NCBI GenBank assembly: GCA_030612725.1
Contig: JAUWNJ010000015.1
Location: 1 to 64,000 of the forward strand
Source: Planctomycetales bacterium
GTDB lineage: Bacteria; Planctomycetota; Phycisphaerae; SM23-33
Length of the DNA: 64,000 nt
Direction of reading: 5' to 3'
Below the pieces are notes generated by a model, which saw only the letters and a program-made list of their open reading frames with translations, did no database searches and had not been told where the DNA came from. The first letter of the stretch is position 1, and each line of letters starts with the position of its first letter. Below, one piece after another: positions 52,529 through 61,577 of the stretch. A program made the translations under genes and the position numbers.

Positions 52529-53713
52529 ATGTCTGAAGTCTATGTTGTAGGAGCGAGGCGAACGGCTATCGGCCGGTTCGGCGGCGTTTTCGCCGATACC
52601 AGCGCGGTGGAACTGGGCAAGGCAGTCACCGAGGACCTGCTCTCGGCCTTACCGGATGCGAACCTCGTTGAGGAGGTGATATTCGGTAACGTTCTCGGCG
52701 CCGGCTGCGGAATGAACGTTGCCCGGCAGATCGCCATCGGAAGCGGACTGGACGTGAGCATCCCCGCCTTTACGGTTAACAAGGTCTGCGCATCGAGTCT
52801 GAAGGCGATTACGCTGGCGGCCCAGTCCATCCGCGACGGAAGCGCCGACCTGATATTGGCCGGCGGGACCGAGAACATGAGCCAGGCGCCCTACCTGCTG
52901 CCAAAGGCCCGGTCCGGATATCGGCTGGGTGACGGCGAAGTCCTTGACTGCCTGTTAAGCGAGGGGCTGGTAGATGTCTTTTCAGGCCGGCACATGGGCC
53001 TGACGGCAGAACGACTGGCGGAGGAATTTCACATTACCCGCGCCGAGCAGGACGCCTTCGCGTTGACGAGCCAGCAGCGCTGGGCCAGGGCGCACGAGGC
53101 GGGCGTTTTTGAAAACGAGATCGTTCCGGTCCCGGTCAGGATCAAGAAGCAGGAACATCTTGTCGTCAAGGACGAACATCCCCGCCCGGACACCTCCGAC
53201 GAAAAGTTGGCGTCTTTACCCCCCGCCTTCAAGGACAATGGAACGGTTACCGCCGGTAACGCCTCCGGAATAAACGACGGCGCTGCAGCCTTGCTGCTGG
53301 CCAGCAAGAAGGGTCTGGAGAAGGCGAACCTGACGCCCATTGCCAAACTCACCGCCTACGCTTCGGCGGGCGTCGAACCGGGCCTGATGGGTCTGGGACC
53401 CGTCCCGGCAACCAGAAAACTGCTCGAACAGACGGGCAGATCGCTCGACGGCATCGACCTGATTGAACTGAACGAGGCCTTCGCTTCACAATCTCTGACC
53501 TGCATTCGGCAACTCGCCCTGGACACCGAGCGGGTCAACGTTCACGGCGGGGCGATCGCAATGGGGCATCCCATCGGCGCCAGCGGCGCACGAATTGTCG
53601 TTACGCTCCTGAACGGACTTCTCCGGCACGACAAGCAAACCGGACTGGCCACTTTGTGCGTCGGAGGCGGCATGGGAATGGCGGCGATGTTCGAACGTTG
53701 CCACTCTAAATAA
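52529..53713 (+). CDS. acetyl-CoA C-acetyltransferase (thiolase)
   Basis: 394 residues, AAGGA about 12 bases upstream. Active-site Cys in NKVCASSLKAI (about residue 88), His in GGAIAMGHPIGASGARI (about 350) and Cys in LCVGGGMGMAAMFE (about 380). It condenses or cleaves acetoacetyl-CoA. With the reductase and CoA-transferase upstream, the three genes can carry acetoacetyl-CoA between acetyl-CoA, acetoacetate and 3-hydroxybutyryl-CoA. Complete family length. Confidence 0.95.
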   Translation: MSEVYVVGARRTAIGRFGGVFADTSAVELGKAVTEDLLSALPDANLVEEVIFGNVLGAGCGMNVARQIAIGSGLDVSIPAFTVNKVCASSLKAITLAAQSIRDGSADLILAGGTENMSQAPYLLPKARSGYRLGDGEVLDCLLSEGLVDVFSGRHMGLTAERLAEEFHITRAEQDAFALTSQQRWARAHEAGVFENEIVPVPVRIKKQEHLVVKDEHPRPDTSDEKLASLPPAFKDNGTVTAGNASGINDGAAALLLASKKGLEKANLTPIAKLTAYASAGVEPGLMGLGPVPATRKLLEQTGRSLDGIDLIELNEAFASQSLTCIRQLALDTERVNVHGGAIAMGHPIGASGARIVVTLLNGLLRHDKQTGLATLCVGGGMGMAAMFERCHSK

Positions 53714-53735
53714 TTCAAACTGACCGAATACGTAC

Positions 53736-53763
53736 CACGGGCGTCTCACGTAGTGATGCTACG
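53736..53763. repeat. composite copy of two palindrome words found elsewhere
   Basis: CACGGGCGTCTC (53736-53747) is identical to 533-544. It runs into CACGTAGTGATGCTACG (53747-53763), which is the complement of CGTAGCACCACTACGTG at 1990 and 13431 with one change. It lies between the convergent thiolase and YhcH-type genes. Confidence 0.65.
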
Positions 53764-53775
53764 TATTGCCGCTTT

Positions 53776-54222
53776 TTATTCCTCGGCGACCTTGACGACG
53801 ACCTTGTGCACAGGTCCGTCGCCTCCGAGCGGGGCATGAGCGTCAGCGGGGAAGAATATCGCAAATCGTCCGGGACCGACGGCCACCCACGCTTCGGCGG
53901 CGTCTCTGAAGAAGCCGAGGTCCTTGTCCTCGTCGAAACCTTCATCGCCGCTGCAACAGTCCGTCGGCCTCCATCCGATTTCGTCACAGCCTGTGACGCA
54001 GAACTGTATATCGATGTACTTTTTGTGGATTTCCATCCTGGCCTTGTCGTGTCCGAGGCCATCGGCGCGGACAATAATCGCAAAAACGCTCTCGCCGTCA
54101 ATCTGGTGTTTGCCTTCGGGCAATTCCGCCAGGTCGCTGCGACCGAGAAACTCAAAGGCCTTGGCGAATCCGCCGTTCAAGGCGGCATATTGTTTCCAGT
54201 TTTCCAAACAGTCCAGGATCAT
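53776..54222 (-). CDS. YhcH/YjgK/YiaL-family cupin-like protein (DUF386)
   Basis: 148 residues, GGGAGCG about 4 bases before ATG. Conserved parts: EGKHQIDGESVFAIIVRADG, ARMEIHKKYIDIQFCVTGCDEIGW, DLGFF and RFAIFFPADAHAPLGG, including the His/Glu set that binds metal in the family. The family is linked to sugar metabolism (anomerase-like or sialic acid gene clusters), but the reaction is not settled. It has no functional neighbours here. Confidence 0.9.
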   Translation of the reverse strand: MILDCLENWKQYAALNGGFAKAFEFLGRSDLAELPEGKHQIDGESVFAIIVRADGLGHDKARMEIHKKYIDIQFCVTGCDEIGWRPTDCCSGDEGFDEDKDLGFFRDAAEAWVAVGPGRFAIFFPADAHAPLGGDGPVHKVVVKVAEE

Positions 54223-54476
54223 CTTCGCTCCCTTCTTCTCTTCACCATTACGGATTTCCGTATATCACAGCCCAGAAATAGCAAAATCAGACTCTCGTGG
54301 CAAGTTTCAGCCCTCACCGAAAAGGCGCAGGTTTTCGACAAAACTTCTCTGGACTAATGAGGCGGCTGGAGATTAGACTTATTCCTTACAGGTATCCAGG
54401 ATATCGGCGGCACAGTAATCAAGGCGGCTGCCGGAAGTTACAGGCTGAAGAATAGCCGTCAATTCGGATAAACGGT

Positions 54477-55427
54477 ATGTCTGAAAACATCATTACTACC
54501 GACGCCCTCCGCAAGGAATACTACGAGACAGTGGCAGTGGCTGATATCAATCTGGCTGTCGGTACCGGTGAGATTTTCGGGCTGATCGGTCCAAACGGGG
54601 CCGGTAAAACCACCACGCTGCGTATGCTCGCGACCACGCTGGAGCCGACCAGCGGGCGGATCTTCTTCCGGGATAAGGACATCTGGAAGAGGCCTGAGAA
54701 GGTTCGCGCTCAAATCGGCTTCATGCCGGATTTTTTCCAGATGTACGGTAATCTCAAGGTGTATGAGTTGCTGAAATATTTCGGAATAGCCCACGGTCTG
54801 TCGGGCAGCGAACTCGATCATCGCGTTACAGAAATTATCGGCTTGGCGGACCTGAATGAAAAGTACGACAGTTTCGTCAAAGGCCTTTCGCGCGGAATGA
54901 TGCAGCGGCTGTGCCTGGGCAGGAGTATCCTGCATCGTCCGAAACTTCTTCTTCTGGATGAGCCGGCCTCCGGGCTGGACCCGCTCGCCAGGAAGAATCT
55001 CTTCGATTTGCTCAAGAGGGTCCACGATGAAGGCGCGACGATAATAATCTCCTCACACATTCTCGGAGAGTTGTCCGACCTGTGCACCAGCGTCGGGATC
55101 ATGCACAACGGCGCCTTTCTGGAGACCGGACGGACGGACGACATTATCAGGAAAATCATGCCGAAAAGGCAGATCGTTATCCAACTCGTAACGGACCCGG
55201 CGGCGGCTGCGGGCCTGCTCGCCGACCGACCTGGAATCTCGGAAATAAAAGTGGACGAGACTCGCGTGCAGTTCAGCTTCGACGGAACCGACAACGGCCT
55301 GGCGGAACTGAACGCCGCTCTGGTCGGCGCCGGGGTCGGCGTATCACTGCTGGAAGAGGGAAAAACTTCCCTGCACGAGTTGTATTTCGCAATTGCCGAA
55401 AGGGACGCCGATGCCGGCTCTTCATAG
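54477..55427 (+). CDS. ABC transporter ATP-binding protein
   Basis: 316 residues. Walker A GPNGAGKTT (about 36-44), signature LSRGMMQRL (LSGGQ variant), Walker B LLLLDEPASGLDP, His switch SSHIL. The C-terminal 90 residues form the DUF4162-like part seen in Ccm/Nat-type exporters. It pairs with the membrane protein that overlaps its end. It probably powers export or lipid-related transport; substrate unknown. The intergenic space before it (54223-54476) shows no clear feature. Confidence 0.93.
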   Translation: MSENIITTDALRKEYYETVAVADINLAVGTGEIFGLIGPNGAGKTTTLRMLATTLEPTSGRIFFRDKDIWKRPEKVRAQIGFMPDFFQMYGNLKVYELLKYFGIAHGLSGSELDHRVTEIIGLADLNEKYDSFVKGLSRGMMQRLCLGRSILHRPKLLLLDEPASGLDPLARKNLFDLLKRVHDEGATIIISSHILGELSDLCTSVGIMHNGAFLETGRTDDIIRKIMPKRQIVIQLVTDPAAAAGLLADRPGISEIKVDETRVQFSFDGTDNGLAELNAALVGAGVGVSLLEEGKTSLHELYFAIAERDADAGSS

Positions 55428-56940
55428 GAATCCACTAATCTGGCGCGAGTGGCGTATTTTCTCCAGACCCGGAAAACTCTGGGGATCGTTGATTGCGCTG
55501 TTCGGGCTGCTGTTTCTGGGATACCTGTTCATTTCGATGAATCAGCGTTGTGACAACGTTCCCGTCGATCGACGGAAGGTCTTTCATGATTTCAGCCTGT
55601 TCGTTCTCGCCATTCAGATTTTCGCGGCGTTTTACGTCAGTCTGGGCATGACGCTCGACAGCATCGTCATGGAAAAATCCCGCAATGCCTACGAGTTCCT
55701 TGTTACACTGCCTATCAGCGCTTCGGACAAGACAATTGGGCTGTGTTTCGGCACGACCATCATGCCGCTGACGGTGCTTGTGTTGCTTACGCCGGTGGGG
55801 TTCCTTTCAGGTCTGGCCGGTGGTCTGGAACCAGGGAACCTCCTCTGGTTGTACGCGCTGATTTTTACGGGTTTCGCCGCGTTCAGCCTCGCGGGGGTCG
55901 CAGCAAGCAACGGTTTAGGAAAGTTTCGCGGAGCCTGGATATTGGTGCTGGTGTTCTTCGGTTTCAGCATTTCGTTCATGCGTGCTGTTCAATATGATGA
56001 TTTCACAGCCGTGCCTGCATTGACATTGAGTCCTTACAGTCTTTTCCTCGCTTCTGTAGTCGATTCATCGGACCTTGCCGACGTGTTCAACAGTGGGAAT
56101 TATCATTTTTATTCGTTCGAGGCACCGTGGCAGATATGCCCGTTTGTTTTTTATCTTTTTCTTGCCGGTTTATCGTATGCAACTGCCGTCCAAAGATTAT
56201 CGAAGCCATCGGGCCGACCATTACCCAGATGGGCGGTCATGGCGGCGTTCGGGCTGTTTCAATTCCTGCTGACGGGGTTCCTCGCCGACACTCTGCGTGG
56301 CTGTCCGGGCGGCTGCATCGAAGTAGTAATGGTTTATTTCGTGTCCTTTTTTATCATCATTCTCTTCTGGACGATGTTCAGCATTCCCGAATATGGCAGG
56401 CTGATGGAATGGGTCGAAAAGAAACGTTACTGGCCGGTGCGGCTCCTGAGTGAATCATTCAGCGACATCCGCACGCCGACATTCGTTCCGACCGCTGTTC
56501 TCTGGCTGCTGACGGCGGGGACGGTGATATGTATCGACCTGCTGTACTGGGACGTGTTGAACATACCGGCTCTGCTGCTCATAGCCCTGATATGGCTGAT
56601 TTACATCTGGGCTTATCAGACGCTTTTCCTGTTGGGATGTCAACTGGTCAGAAAGAGCGGGAATATGATAGGGGCGCTGTTTATCGCGGTTGCGATAGCG
56701 GTACCTCTGGTGTTTATGAATATCAGAGGGCTGGAATCGCTGATACACGCCACGCCGTTCGGCCTGATATCCGACGACGTATCAATCAGAGATTATCTTC
56801 TGTATGCGACGCCCGTTCCGAAGGAAATGTATATAAGTTTGATCTGGGCCGTCGGGCAACTGGTCGTTTTCGGACTTATCTCGGCGGGCCGGTTCAGAGC
56901 GATGCTCGCAATCTCACCACTGGGCAAACGGGTAAAATAG
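55411..56940 (+). CDS. ABC-2-type transporter permease
   Basis: 509 residues from ATG at 55411, overlapping the ATPase gene by 17 nt. About twelve hydrophobic segments, the first at about 17-36 (KLWGSLIALFGLLFLGYLFI). The N-terminal cytoplasmic LIWREWRIFSRPGK is typical of ABC-2 permeases (coupling helix). Length suggests a fused or full-size permease. The stop lies in a palindrome shared with the convergent ilvA gene. Confidence 0.82.
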   Translation: MPALHRNPLIWREWRIFSRPGKLWGSLIALFGLLFLGYLFISMNQRCDNVPVDRRKVFHDFSLFVLAIQIFAAFYVSLGMTLDSIVMEKSRNAYEFLVTLPISASDKTIGLCFGTTIMPLTVLVLLTPVGFLSGLAGGLEPGNLLWLYALIFTGFAAFSLAGVAASNGLGKFRGAWILVLVFFGFSISFMRAVQYDDFTAVPALTLSPYSLFLASVVDSSDLADVFNSGNYHFYSFEAPWQICPFVFYLFLAGLSYATAVQRLSKPSGRPLPRWAVMAAFGLFQFLLTGFLADTLRGCPGGCIEVVMVYFVSFFIIILFWTMFSIPEYGRLMEWVEKKRYWPVRLLSESFSDIRTPTFVPTAVLWLLTAGTVICIDLLYWDVLNIPALLLIALIWLIYIWAYQTLFLLGCQLVRKSGNMIGALFIAVAIAVPLVFMNIRGLESLIHATPFGLISDDVSIRDYLLYATPVPKEMYISLIWAVGQLVVFGLISAGRFRAMLAISPLGKRVK

Positions 56941-56962
56941 GGACGCTAAACCTATTTTACCC
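56930..56962. terminator. hairpin between convergent permease and dehydratase genes
   Basis: GGGTAAAATAGG (56930-56941) pairs perfectly with CCTATTTTACCC (56951-56962) around a 9-nt loop. It overlaps the permease stop and lies 2 bp from the dehydratase stop, so it can act for both strands. The U-tract is absent. Confidence 0.6.
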
Positions 56963-56964
56963 CG

Positions 56965-57915
56965 TTACAGTATTTCTTTCAGCAGTTCAGTGTCGATGTT
57001 TCCGCCGCTGACGACGGCGGCGACTTTCAGGCCGGCGATTTCCTTCTGGTGAGTCAGCATCGCCGCCAGCGTAACCGCCCCTGCCGGTTCGGGTACGATC
57101 TTCGCCTGCTTGACGAGCATTTTTATGGCTTCGCGGATGTCGGATTCATCTACCAGCCAGATGTCGTCAATGTACTGCCGGACAATCTCGACGCCGAGTT
57201 GCCCCGGCTGGCGGACCGCTACGCCGTCGGCGATGGTCTTTCCTTCCGGCACGGAAGCACACTTGCCCTGCCGGACGGATTCAGCCATTGACGGAAAGGC
57301 CGTCGTTTGAACGCCGACGACCTTAATGGACGGGCGGGATTCCTTAATCGCCACCAGAATCCCTGCTATCAACCCCCCACCGCCAATCGGCGCGAGGACC
57401 ATCTCGACTTCGGGAAAATCTTCCAGTATTTCCAGTCCGATGGTTCCCTGACCGGCCATGATTTCCGGATCGTCGAAACTGTGGACATACGTCCGTCCTT
57501 CAGCCTCCGCCAGTGTGTGGGCGTGTTCGCAGGCAGCCTGGTAGTCGCTGCCGATTACGACTAATTCAGCGCCGTAGTTGATAATCGCCTCGCGTTTGGT
57601 CTTCGGGGATGATTCGGGCACGACGATCTTGGCGGAGATATTCGCAGTCGCCGCCGCCAGCGCCAAACCCTGGCCATGGTTGCCCGTCGAGGCAGTGATG
57701 ACGCCGCCTTCGCACCGGCCTTGAAGATGAGCAATCTTGTTCATGTTCCCGCGGACCTTGAATGCGTGCGTCAACTGGAAGTTTTCCAGTTTCAGCCAGA
57801 GGTTGCATCCGATGGTTTGCGAGATGTCGCGTGCGTCGAGCAGCGGCGTGCGAATGACCTTTCCGCGGATAGTTTCAGCCGCCTTCTGTATGTCTTTGAG
57901 AGTAATAACGCTCAT
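56965..57915 (-). CDS. threonine/serine dehydratase-type PLP enzyme
   Basis: 316 residues, fold type II. The PLP lysine lies in HAFKVRGNMNK (about residue 54), the Asn loop in ASTGNHGQGLALAA, and the phosphate-binding glycines in APIGGGGLIAG. The length equals catabolic TdcB or serine racemase and lacks the ACT regulatory part of IlvA. It deaminates threonine or serine to 2-oxo acids; serine racemisation cannot be excluded. It overlaps the upstream small gene by 4 nt. Confidence 0.92.
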   Translation of the reverse strand: MSVITLKDIQKAAETIRGKVIRTPLLDARDISQTIGCNLWLKLENFQLTHAFKVRGNMNKIAHLQGRCEGGVITASTGNHGQGLALAAATANISAKIVVPESSPKTKREAIINYGAELVVIGSDYQAACEHAHTLAEAEGRTYVHSFDDPEIMAGQGTIGLEILEDFPEVEMVLAPIGGGGLIAGILVAIKESRPSIKVVGVQTTAFPSMAESVRQGKCASVPEGKTIADGVAVRQPGQLGVEIVRQYIDDIWLVDESDIREAIKMLVKQAKIVPEPAGAVTLAAMLTHQKEIAGLKVAAVVSGGNIDTELLKEIL

Positions 57916-58316
57916 TTCCGTTCTTCCGTTTTTTTCATATCGCTAATGATATTGGTCATCTCGGCTATCCGGCGGGTGAGCATGTTCATCTGAAATTCAA
58001 TCGAGTTGAGAATCCAGAACTGGAAATGGTCCACCTTGGACTGTTTGTGGATCATCCAGATAATCTTCAGCGACACCAGCAGCACAGCCACTTCCAGCAG
58101 GAGCAACGGCGGAAGGACAGGAATTTTCCATCCCATGACGTGTCGGAGCAGGTCGAACATAAAAGCAGACACTACTACGATGAGAAAACCAATGTTAATC
58201 ATCGTAACCCGCCGGTGACTGGTCGCCCCGCCGATCTGACCGACCACGTCGCGAATCTTGTCCTTCTGGGCCTTGTAATGCTCCAACTCCTCACGCAGTA
58301 CATCCATCTCGTCCAT
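57912..58316 (-). CDS. small two-helix membrane protein
   Basis: 134 residues. A helical, charged N-terminus (DEMDVLREELEHYKAQKDKIRDVVGQIGG) is followed by two membrane helices (about 38-58 INIGFLIVVVSAFMFDLL and about 68-90 LPPLLLLEVAVLLVSLKIIWMI) and a helical C-terminal tail. No known domain recognised. Overlap with the dehydratase gene suggests one transcript, without explaining its role. Confidence 0.65.
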   Translation of the reverse strand: MDEMDVLREELEHYKAQKDKIRDVVGQIGGATSHRRVTMINIGFLIVVVSAFMFDLLRHVMGWKIPVLPPLLLLEVAVLLVSLKIIWMIHKQSKVDHFQFWILNSIEFQMNMLTRRIAEMTNIISDMKKTEERK

Positions 58317-58342
58317 TGTTTCTTCTCCGTCAACGCGCCCTA

Positions 58343-59290
58343 TTATGCCTTTTTCCTCGCCAAAACATAGGCCGTTATGGTCTTAAAATCATCGTCGGTA
58401 AAGTGGGCGAACCGGGTGGCGAGGCTATTCCGGGTAATTCCCGACACATCGTCGGCATTGAGTTCGCTGACGATATCAAAGCCGGTTTTCTCAATCAGTT
58501 CGCGGTGGGTCGAGTAAGGTTCCCTGTTTATCAGCCAAGGCCGATTTCCTTTGATGAGTTTCCATGTCAGGAGCGAGTAGGCCCAGTGTCCGTTCCAATG
58601 TTTAGACAGACCATGGGAGGACAAGTCGATCTGATGGCTCATAAACCCGCCGCCCTTGAGCCAACGATACAATGCCTCATAAGTGCCGCCCAGGTCCTCG
58701 ACGTGCTCCAGCACTGCCTGGGAAAATATCATATCGACGGATTCGGACTTTATCACGCTACTGTCGTTCCACGGTGCAAAATAGCGGATTTTGACGGTGC
58801 TTTCGTCTGCATTATCGGGATTGATAATCGCATTGCGAATTTCCTGAATCCGCGACGGGACCAGTGTTTCGGCGAGACGTTCGTCGGTGAGTATCTCGTG
58901 CGGAAATCGGCACGAAGTTAATTGCGGCGTGATTTCGGGAAATTCATCCCGCCCTGGGATTGGCCGACGTTCACTGAACAGAGAAACCAACTCCTCGAAG
59001 ATATTCAAATTGGCCTGCGTATTGGCGTACTCGACGACATCGAGTGCGTAGTATTTTCGCGCGCCCGTCAGCAGCGCCGCCAGACCCGTTCCGATAGAAT
59101 CGCCCGGACCAAGTTCAGCCACGACCTTGGGGTAAGTATCAAGACCGGCCTGGTGAATCATCACCAGATGCCGAAGCCAGACGGAATAGCAATATCGGGC
59201 AGAATCCGTCCCGCCGGTCCTCCGGCAGGTGAACCTGCCCATACCGGGAAGATAGGTTGCGATACCTTTGATTATGTGTTTGATGCCCAT
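58343..59290 (-). CDS. class I SAM-dependent methyltransferase
   Basis: 315 residues. SAM-binding motif I is VAELGPGDSIGTGLAALL (about 56-73), the acidic motif II lies in YYALDVVEYAN, and a Methyltransf_11-like segment is SVDMIFSQAVLEHVEDLGGTYEALYRWLKGGGFMSHQIDLSSHG. The C-terminal part resembles sugar or cell-surface glycan methyltransferases, but acceptor evidence is lacking. The start ATG lies just upstream of a hairpin region. Confidence 0.82.
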   Translation of the reverse strand: MGIKHIIKGIATYLPGMGRFTCRRTGGTDSARYCYSVWLRHLVMIHQAGLDTYPKVVAELGPGDSIGTGLAALLTGARKYYALDVVEYANTQANLNIFEELVSLFSERRPIPGRDEFPEITPQLTSCRFPHEILTDERLAETLVPSRIQEIRNAIINPDNADESTVKIRYFAPWNDSSVIKSESVDMIFSQAVLEHVEDLGGTYEALYRWLKGGGFMSHQIDLSSHGLSKHWNGHWAYSLLTWKLIKGNRPWLINREPYSTHRELIEKTGFDIVSELNADDVSGITRNSLATRFAHFTDDDFKTITAYVLARKKA

Positions 59291-59325
59291 GTGTTATCGA
59301 TCCGTCATGGATAAGTCGCGGCGGG

Positions 59326-59398
59326 TGCCGTGGCCGCTGCGTTTGCGGCCACGTGGAGATGCAAGCACAGTCGTGGTCGTAAACACCGCGACCACGGC
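59326..59398. repeat. two inverted copies of a GTGCCGTGG-type hairpin
   Basis: The first hairpin is CGTGGCCGC (59329-59337) with GCGGCCACG (59345-59353). The second is CGTGGTCG (59372-59379) with CGACCACG near 59388-59395. The complement of the second reads GTGCCGTGGTCGCGGTGTTT, close to 59326-59345, so the two are the same word facing each other. A third copy is at 61545-61569. Confidence 0.65.
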
Positions 59399-59404
59399 AC
59401 CCGA

Positions 59405-59548
59405 TTACGCATCCGTCAGACGTTCTATTATCTCCGCAAAATCGGGATGTCCCCGTATCAAATCCTCCCGCCGGGCCGGTTGATAGTCATCGAAATCGAA
59501 TGCCGGCGCTATGGTGGTTCCCATCATCGCGAAACTTCCGCCGGCGTT
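59405..59548 (-). pseudogene. 3'-end remnant of a cupin gene (duplicate of 61578-61720)
   Basis: Read on the minus strand it gives NAGGSFAMMGTTIAPAFDFDDYQPARR... and ends with TAA at 59407-59405, matching the last 48 residues of the intact cupin. Bases 59381-59482 equal 61554-61655 without change (102 bp), while 59483-59548 match at roughly three quarters. The upstream two thirds of the gene are missing. The start of the remnant overlaps the end of the secreted-protein gene in another frame and supplies its stop. Confidence 0.85.
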
Positions 59549-61503
59549 ACGATCCCAAGATGCCTGAGATACCCAAACAGCCGCTCGTTCACGTACTTCG
59601 GATATTTCAAAGAAAAGGCCTTGAAGGACGCCTCCTCGGCTACGAAGAACTGCTCGCCCATGGCATCGGCGACGCCGAAACGCCCGTTGGCGGCCTGATT
59701 TATCAGCAGAATCGCCTCGCCATTCGCTCCCAACACCCGGATTCGCATCGCCCCCCGGCCATCATCGACTATCTCAATCTGGCGCGAAGGATACTTACGC
59801 TCTACCAGAGTAATCTCGATCCCGTCGTCCTGAATCTTCAGTTCCGCACGGAATTTTCCGCCGGTACCAAAGTTCATGCTTATCTTTCCGGTACCGCCAC
59901 CCCAGCCGCCTCCACAGCGCCCCCATCGTTGCGCGCACGCCTGTTGAAACAACCTCACCGCAAACGCGCCTTCCTTTGCCAGTTTCACGCTATCTTCAGG
60001 CCAACTTTGAAACAGACTCTTGTCGTTGAGCTTCATTATCCCAAGTTTCTCCTGCCTGGCCCGCAATTCGTCCAGGTCTCGACCTTTCAGGACTCGTCGC
60101 CAGAGTGTCCTGTCGAAGCAAAGTCCCTTTTGGTTGACGGTCAGACCGATAAGTCGGCCTACGTCGCCGTGAATTTCCTGCAACAGGCCCGTCTTCCAGT
60201 CCGCCTTGCCCGAATCGGCAGGCGGGACCGCCGCCTTGCCCTGCGCAGCAGCGGTGTCGGGCACTTCAGGAAGTGCCGGAAGGACTACTCCCAGGCGTTT
60301 GAGGCAAGAAAAGACCCGCTCGTTCGCATATTTCCGGTGCTTTCGACAAAAGGATGTGAATGAGTCCTCTTGAAAAAACACCGAGCCTTTGCCATCTGCC
60401 CGGCCGACCGAGAATTTCCCGTCCGGGCGCTGGTGGAGCACCAAGACCGACCCGTCGGTCAGACTGGTCAGCATTATGCGTATCCCGCCGGTACCGCTGT
60501 CCCAGACCTCCAGACGCCGGCGGGGGCTTGACCTTTCTTCCAGTGCAATCCCGATCGTTTCGTCTCGACGGGAAAAAACGCCCTTGAACGCTCCGCCGAA
60601 ATTACCGAACATGAAACTGATCCTTGTCTCCCCGGACGAGCGAAGTCCCACACCCCCTTCCTCGGCAGCCAGTGCGAGCAGTGTAAAGACCAGTCTGGAA
60701 TCCGGGCCTTCGACCGCATCCCTCGCCCGCTTGAGCGCCCACTGTTTGTTACGGCTATCTTTGTCGTAGCCTGCCAGAATTTGCCTCTTCAATTGCTCTT
60801 TATCTGTCTTCTTCGCAACTTCGGCCCAGTGGCCGCGGTCCAAGCACAGGGCCTTGCCAACGGCCTTGAATCGAATCAGGTCTCCCACTTCCGGCGCGAC
60901 CTGATCGAACTTGCCCCACGACTTCTGTCCGGACCACCACTTCTTCCAGGCAGGGACGTCCTGGCCGAAGGTCTGCCTGGTTACCTTTTGGAGCCTTTCG
61001 GCCACGGCGGACCGATCCCGGTCTTTGGTTTCTTTCAGCAGATCGATCAGGTAACCCGGCTGATCGAGCAGGCATTTCGACTCTACCAGCCTCTCGGCCC
61101 TTTTGAACATTTTAGCGGCCTCGCGGAGTTTACCGCTTGAGAACAATTTTCCTATCCGGGCGTTCTCTTCCCTGCCGAGGTCAAACTTCTTCCAGGGTGT
61201 CATATCGAGCACGTATCCGTAGCGCACATAGTCCGCCAGGAACTGCTTGACCGCCTTGTCGCGTTTTTGGGCATCTTCGCCGGCCATCCCTATCGCCCGG
61301 ATTTTTCGCTTGACCTGCTCGACATCTTCGGGCTTCAGTTCGCGGAGTTTGGCCAGGACGAGCTGTTTGACTTCGGGCGTCTCCGGTGTCAGTGGCTTCG
61401 GTTTTTCAGCCGCACCGGCAGAAACTGCCAAGGGCAGGACTGTTCCAAAGACAAACAAAGCGAAACAGCGTTTACCGTTAATCGGGAATTCGTAACGCAT
61501 CAT
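59524..61503 (-). CDS. secreted protein with two tandem related domains
   Basis: 659 residues from ATG at 61503 (AAGGAG about 6 bases upstream). Signal peptide about 1-32 (FALFVFGTVLPLAVSAGAAE). Residues 40-190 are helical. Two homologous domains of about 200 residues follow: KALCLDRGHWAEVAKK ... HRKYANERVFSCLKRLGVVLP and KGLCFDRTLWRRVLKG ... YPKYVNERLFGYLRHLGIVTP. They share a LCxDRxxW start and an NERxFxxLxxLG end. The final residues AEVSR and the stop come from the cupin remnant. No family name recognised; probably periplasmic. Confidence 0.65.
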   Translation of the reverse strand: MMRYEFPINGKRCFALFVFGTVLPLAVSAGAAEKPKPLTPETPEVKQLVLAKLRELKPEDVEQVKRKIRAIGMAGEDAQKRDKAVKQFLADYVRYGYVLDMTPWKKFDLGREENARIGKLFSSGKLREAAKMFKRAERLVESKCLLDQPGYLIDLLKETKDRDRSAVAERLQKVTRQTFGQDVPAWKKWWSGQKSWGKFDQVAPEVGDLIRFKAVGKALCLDRGHWAEVAKKTDKEQLKRQILAGYDKDSRNKQWALKRARDAVEGPDSRLVFTLLALAAEEGGVGLRSSGETRISFMFGNFGGAFKGVFSRRDETIGIALEERSSPRRRLEVWDSGTGGIRIMLTSLTDGSVLVLHQRPDGKFSVGRADGKGSVFFQEDSFTSFCRKHRKYANERVFSCLKRLGVVLPALPEVPDTAAAQGKAAVPPADSGKADWKTGLLQEIHGDVGRLIGLTVNQKGLCFDRTLWRRVLKGRDLDELRARQEKLGIMKLNDKSLFQSWPEDSVKLAKEGAFAVRLFQQACAQRWGRCGGGWGGGTGKISMNFGTGGKFRAELKIQDDGIEITLVERKYPSRQIEIVDDGRGAMRIRVLGANGEAILLINQAANGRFGVADAMGEQFFVAEEASFKAFSLKYPKYVNERLFGYLRHLGIVTPAEVSR

Positions 61504-61544
61504 TTCTGCTCCTTGTGTTTGCAAACATCCCATCGACGTGTAAA

Positions 61545-61569
61545 CGTGGTCGCAAACACCGCGACCACG
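61545..61569. repeat. hairpin after the cupin gene
   Basis: CGTGGTCGC (61545-61553) and GCGACCACG (61561-61569) form a perfect 9-bp stem with a 7-nt loop. The hairpin lies in the downstream part of a block (61554-61655) that is repeated without change at 59381-59482. It follows the cupin stop by 8 bp (minus strand) and may serve as terminator. Confidence 0.65.
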
Positions 61570-61577
61570 GCACCCGA

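Noticed and set aside
59330-59698. Plus-strand frames across the cupin remnant and its intact copy that share a protein segment
   Set aside because: They are the antisense of the duplicated cupin 3' end, not a gene family.
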